Assembly: GCA_026936335.1 (NCBI GenBank)
Contig: JAPMXV010000070.1
Span: 62,001 to 126,000, forward strand
Length of the DNA: 64,000 nucleotides
Reading direction: 5' to 3'
Source: Mantamonas sphyraenae
Taxonomy: Eukaryota; CRuMs; Mantamonadidae
The notes below the pieces were generated by a model. That model was not told the DNA's origin, did not search any database, and worked only from the letters and a program-made list of their open reading frames with translations. Positions 60,801-64,000 of the stretch are shown here, piece after piece; position 1 is the first letter of the stretch, and the number at the start of each line of letters is the position of its first letter. The position numbers were made by a program, and so were the translations under genes.

Positions 60801-63800
60801 TCCGTTGCCACCATTGTCACGAGCTCGCTCCACGACTCCTTTTGCCTGTACTCGGGCAAAAACACCTCGAGCATCTTGATCCCCTTCTCCGTCCTCGTCT
60901 CCAGCGCCTGTGGAAGCCTGGCAACCAGCACCCCCAGCCTCCCTGGCTGGTAAGCGAGGTTGCGCATGCTGCTGAGCACACTGTTCCTGCACTTGCTCAC
61001 GCACGGCTGCAGCAGAACAAACACAAACCGCGTTGCACGCAGCATGGCCTTGCTCACCACCACCGGTCCCTCAGCGTGTTCCTGCGCCACCAGCTTCATG
61101 CCATGCTGCGTGTGTGTGTCCACGCAGCGCCGGTACATGGTTGAGGGCCACCCGGTCAACTTTTTCATCCTCTGTTGCCTCACGTTGCGCTTGTCCGCCG
61201 ACTTTAGCGCACGAGCAGCAGTCACCCACTCCTGCACAAACCTCGACTTGCTCCCCTGCTTCTCCACGTCTGCGCGCATGTACGAGAGCAGTTCGGACGC
61301 GGTTGTGTAGTCCAGCGTCACACGCCTGCTCAATGTGTCCTTGCCCGCTCCCGCAAACTCCTCACTCCACACATACGCTGGTTGCCGCCGCCCAACACGC
61401 CCACCACGTCCGCCAGTCTCACGTGGACGGTGGAATGCGTCAAACGCCGCCACTGCTCCTTGCTCTTCTTGAGCGCTGTGCGCACTTTCCCACGGTCTGT
61501 GTCGGATGCCCCAGGGCCCCAACGGATGTGCTTGGTGCTCGTGTTGCGCGCAAGCGTGTACGTGAACCTGTCGGCCGTCTCTTCGCCGAGCACCGTGGCC
61601 ACGTCCTCCACGAGCTGTGCCCGCGACATGGGCGTCTCGAACTTTGCCCTGCTGCTGTTGTGCTTGAGCTTGGGCAGCAGCTGCTCCAGCATCGCGACGA
61701 CCCGCAGCGACGCCACTTTTGCCTTGACGGCGCCCACCACGTCCACACCAACGCGTGCCATTAGATGCCCGGCGGCTCTTCCACTCTTCAATTTTGGCAG
61801 GTTCTCGGCGCTTCGTTCACAGAGCAAATTGCGGGCGCGCGCTTGAACATAGTGTCTTTGAGCGTGGTATCCCTGATGTCGGGCAGCACCACCTCGATCA
61901 CGTCCTCCTCCGCAACAACGCATTCGTCGCGTTTCCTTTTGTCGGTGCCGGAACCCCACAGCCAGCCTTTCCGCAGGCGCAGATTCGGGTACGCGCCCCC
62001 CCGTATGCAGTCTCGAATCGCGTTGGCAAGCTTCGTGCACGGATTTGAGTCGAACAGACACGAGCGCTTCAGGTTTAGGGGGTCTTGCAGCACGTCCCCA
62101 CCACCACCACCACCCTCCATCTCCTCATTGTCCAGGTCACCGCCGCCACCACCACCCTCCATCTCCTCATTGTCCAGGTCCCCACCACCACCACCACCCT
62201 CCATCTCCTCATTGTCCACGTCCCCACCACCACCACCACCCTCCATCTCCTCATTGTCCAGGTCCCCACCACCACCACCACCCTCCATCTCCTCATTGTC
62301 CAGGTCCCCACCACCACCACCACCCTCCATCTCCTCATTGTCCACGTCCCCACCACCACCACCACCCTCCATCTCCTCATTGTCCACGTCCCCACCACCA
62401 CCACCACCCTCCATCTCCTCATTGTCCACGTCCCAACCACCACCACGTTCCCCCTCCAGCCCTCCCCTCCCACCATCCTCGCCACCTCCAACCCCTGTGC
62501 CCTCCGCCCCATCACCACCATACTCGCTCTCCACATCCACGGCGCCCTCTGCTGTCCGCTGCCGCTTGCGCGGCGGCCCGCCTTCGTCCCTGCCCACCTC
62601 CTGCCACCGCCGCTCCACTTCCTCGGCCCCGTGATTCCGTATGACCCACTCGGTGAGGTACGCCACAACGGCGTAGCAAGCCTGAGCATTCTCCATAAAC
62701 CACCGCCCTGTGTCTTGCACAAGCTTTGCACCAGCCATCTCCTCCGCCTCCACGCCCCACACCGCCGTCCCGGGCACATTTCTGTACCTCACCTGCTCTG
62801 CAAACTCTTTCAGGGTGTTGATCTTGCCCAGGCGCTCCAGGTACGAGTGCTCCACACTCTGCAGCCACTCGTGAAAAGAGACCCTGGGCATTTTCATCTT
62901 GCCCGGTGCGGTCGTCGCTTCCGCCGGCTTGCTCTGCTCCACGTCTTTCTTGTCGTCGTTGTACGTGGCAAACAGTCTCACAAACGCCTGTGCGATGGCT
63001 CTCTCCACGCCGTTGTTCGCACCCCGTACGATGACGTGCACTTTGCCCAGCGCGCTGGTGTCTTCTCCGCCTTCAACCACCACCTGCATGCACGTTGCAG
63101 CCTGGTGCACACCCTCCGCCTCTTTGGCTGCCGAAAGCACCTTCAGAAGGGCCACAGCACGCGCCCACATGGTCGCGACCTCCTCTGCGCTGCTGAACGC
63201 ATACCGGTTGGCCAGGTCCTCGTGGCCTGCGATGCGCGCCCGCGTTTCCACCTCCACGGCCTGACCAGATGACGCCTCGACCTTCCTGTGTTTCCACAGC
63301 ACCTGAAGCAGTGGTGTCGCGGCCGCGACGTTCACTGCGATTCCCTTTGTCGCCATCTTCTTGCCCTTCACCTTCTTGTCACCACCACCCTCCTCCACCA
63401 CAGGCTCCCGTGAGTCTGGCACAACCTCAACCTGCATCCCATCGTCTGCAGACTCATCCACCACCTCATCCACCTCCACCTCCTCCAGCCCCTGTGAATC
63501 AGACACAATCTCCACCTCCACCTCCCCGTTCCGCCGCTTGCGCTTCCTCAGATACGTCCTGAGCACCAGCCGCATCTCCGGCTCCCCCTCTGTCTTGTAG
63601 AACACCCCTCCATCTGCGGTCAATGCGCTTCGCCACAGATACGGGTCCGTGTTCTTGTTTCCCACCGTCACCCGATCGCTCTTGGCGCCGACTTTCTCTC
63701 TCATGTGCTTCACCATGAGGGCACGCAGCCCGACCCCTGCCTCCTGTTCCACCTCGTCCAATGGCCCTCCTGACACCGCCTTGGCGAGTGTCTCTTCCGC

Positions 63801-64000
63801 GTCAGCCCTCAGACAGCCCTTTTTGCCGTCCAATCTTGCATACTGGGCACCCCGCCTCCATTCTTGCTGCACGGGGCTGTCATTGCCCGTTGCCATCTTT
63901 GCAAACGCGTCACAGCACGTTTGCAGCTCGTCGTACACCGTGTCCAGCGTCAGGTCCTTGCTCTCCAACGCGTTGAGGCTCCCTTGTCGCAAGCCGAGCA
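57884..64000 (-). CDS. Fanzor-like (eukaryotic TnpB-related) nuclease gene, 5' end outside window, two frame changes
   Basis: It reads in three frames: 64000 to about 61800, about 61800-61400, and about 61400 to the stop at 57884, over 2,000 codons. The C-terminal part has the diagnostic end of TnpB/Fanzor: GNWTRAGNGAVSKAVRRLGF, FTTQKCSVCLRQTKF, a second zinc pair KTCGGCGE, then VVFDRDVNSAHHMGLVL with the last RuvC Asp and Asn. A bipartite basic tail (KRRRKKKRSGKGKGK) is a likely nuclear signal. The first two RuvC acidic residues cannot be placed with confidence; LLVLEQPQAEFG may hold one. The N-terminal part is unrecognised and carries a (GGGGGG-D-V/L-DNEEME)n repeat. The frame changes may be short introns or indels. 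The first codon near 63992 is not ATG, so the gene continues past the edge. Confidence 0.72.
59840..60545 (-). repeat. 51-bp minisatellite inside the Fanzor-like gene
   Basis: About thirteen copies of a 51-bp unit encode GMGVGMADGMESEEGVE. A one-base insertion near 60382 (acttccc for actccc) throws the upstream three copies out of frame, where they read as WEWVRLMGWRARRGW-type sequence. The frame is regained at a G8 tract near 60590. The insert lies between the N-terminal helices and the RuvC-like part. Confidence 0.9.
62080..62445 (-). repeat. 42-bp minisatellite inside the Fanzor-like gene
   Basis: About nine copies of a 42-bp unit encode DVDNEEMEGGGGGG or its DLDNEEME variant. All are in one frame, so the array reads through. 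It gives an acidic, glycine-rich flexible linker. Confidence 0.9.

Overview
The window is nuclear DNA from a compact, GC-rich unicellular eukaryote. The evidence is short GT-AG introns (52-173 bp), eukaryote-only genes (POLD2, a CDIN1-type nuclease, a Sec1-family protein, DOMON/cytochrome b561, an OGT-type GT41 enzyme), RNA polymerase III signals and a Fanzor-like protein. A gene resembling the ciliary/centrosomal protein CSPP1 suggests a lineage with flagella. I cannot name the species. Permuted tRNA genes are known from red algae, prasinophyte green algae and nucleomorphs, so an algal or alga-related protist is possible, but this is inference.

Positions 1-26.4 kb are an ordinary housekeeping region. 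It holds an ankyrin/coiled-coil protein cut by the left edge, a BSD-domain protein, a WKF-domain nucleolar-type protein, a cytochrome b5 front-end desaturase, a GT41 protein with a signal peptide, DOMON-cytochrome b561, a GT25 glycosyltransferase, a 3-beta-HSD-like SDR, POLD2, CDIN1, an SCFD2-like Sec1 protein, an AMN1-like LRR protein and a CSPP-like coiled-coil protein. Genes are often 35-130 bp apart and several pairs are head-to-head.

Positions 26.5-46.6 kb are six head-to-tail intronless genes on the minus strand (called ANK-1 to ANK-6 here, in transcription order), each encoding a protein of about 1,050-1,120 residues. Only 19 bp separate each stop codon from the next ATG. The ends are nearly identical and the ankyrin interiors vary in a mosaic way. 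A remnant of a seventh copy lies at 46.55-46.64 kb. A divergently transcribed LRR gene (46.7-48.0 kb) carries the same C-terminal module. Together they form a two-scaffold family of repeat proteins that looks like a recognition or variation locus; its function is unknown.

Positions 48.3-57.5 kb are a large inverted repeat with 1,435-bp arms around about 32 copies of a 157-bp satellite. About seven more satellite copies lie outside the right arm. Each arm carries what reads as a circularly permuted tRNA-Pro(CGG) gene: the 3' half comes first, then a 13-bp linker, then the 5' half, then a T5 terminator.

Positions 57.5-64 kb hold a large minus-strand Fanzor-like (eukaryotic TnpB relative) gene that runs off the right edge. 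It has two internal minisatellites, and the reading frame changes twice near 61.4-61.8 kb, either by very short introns or by frameshifts.
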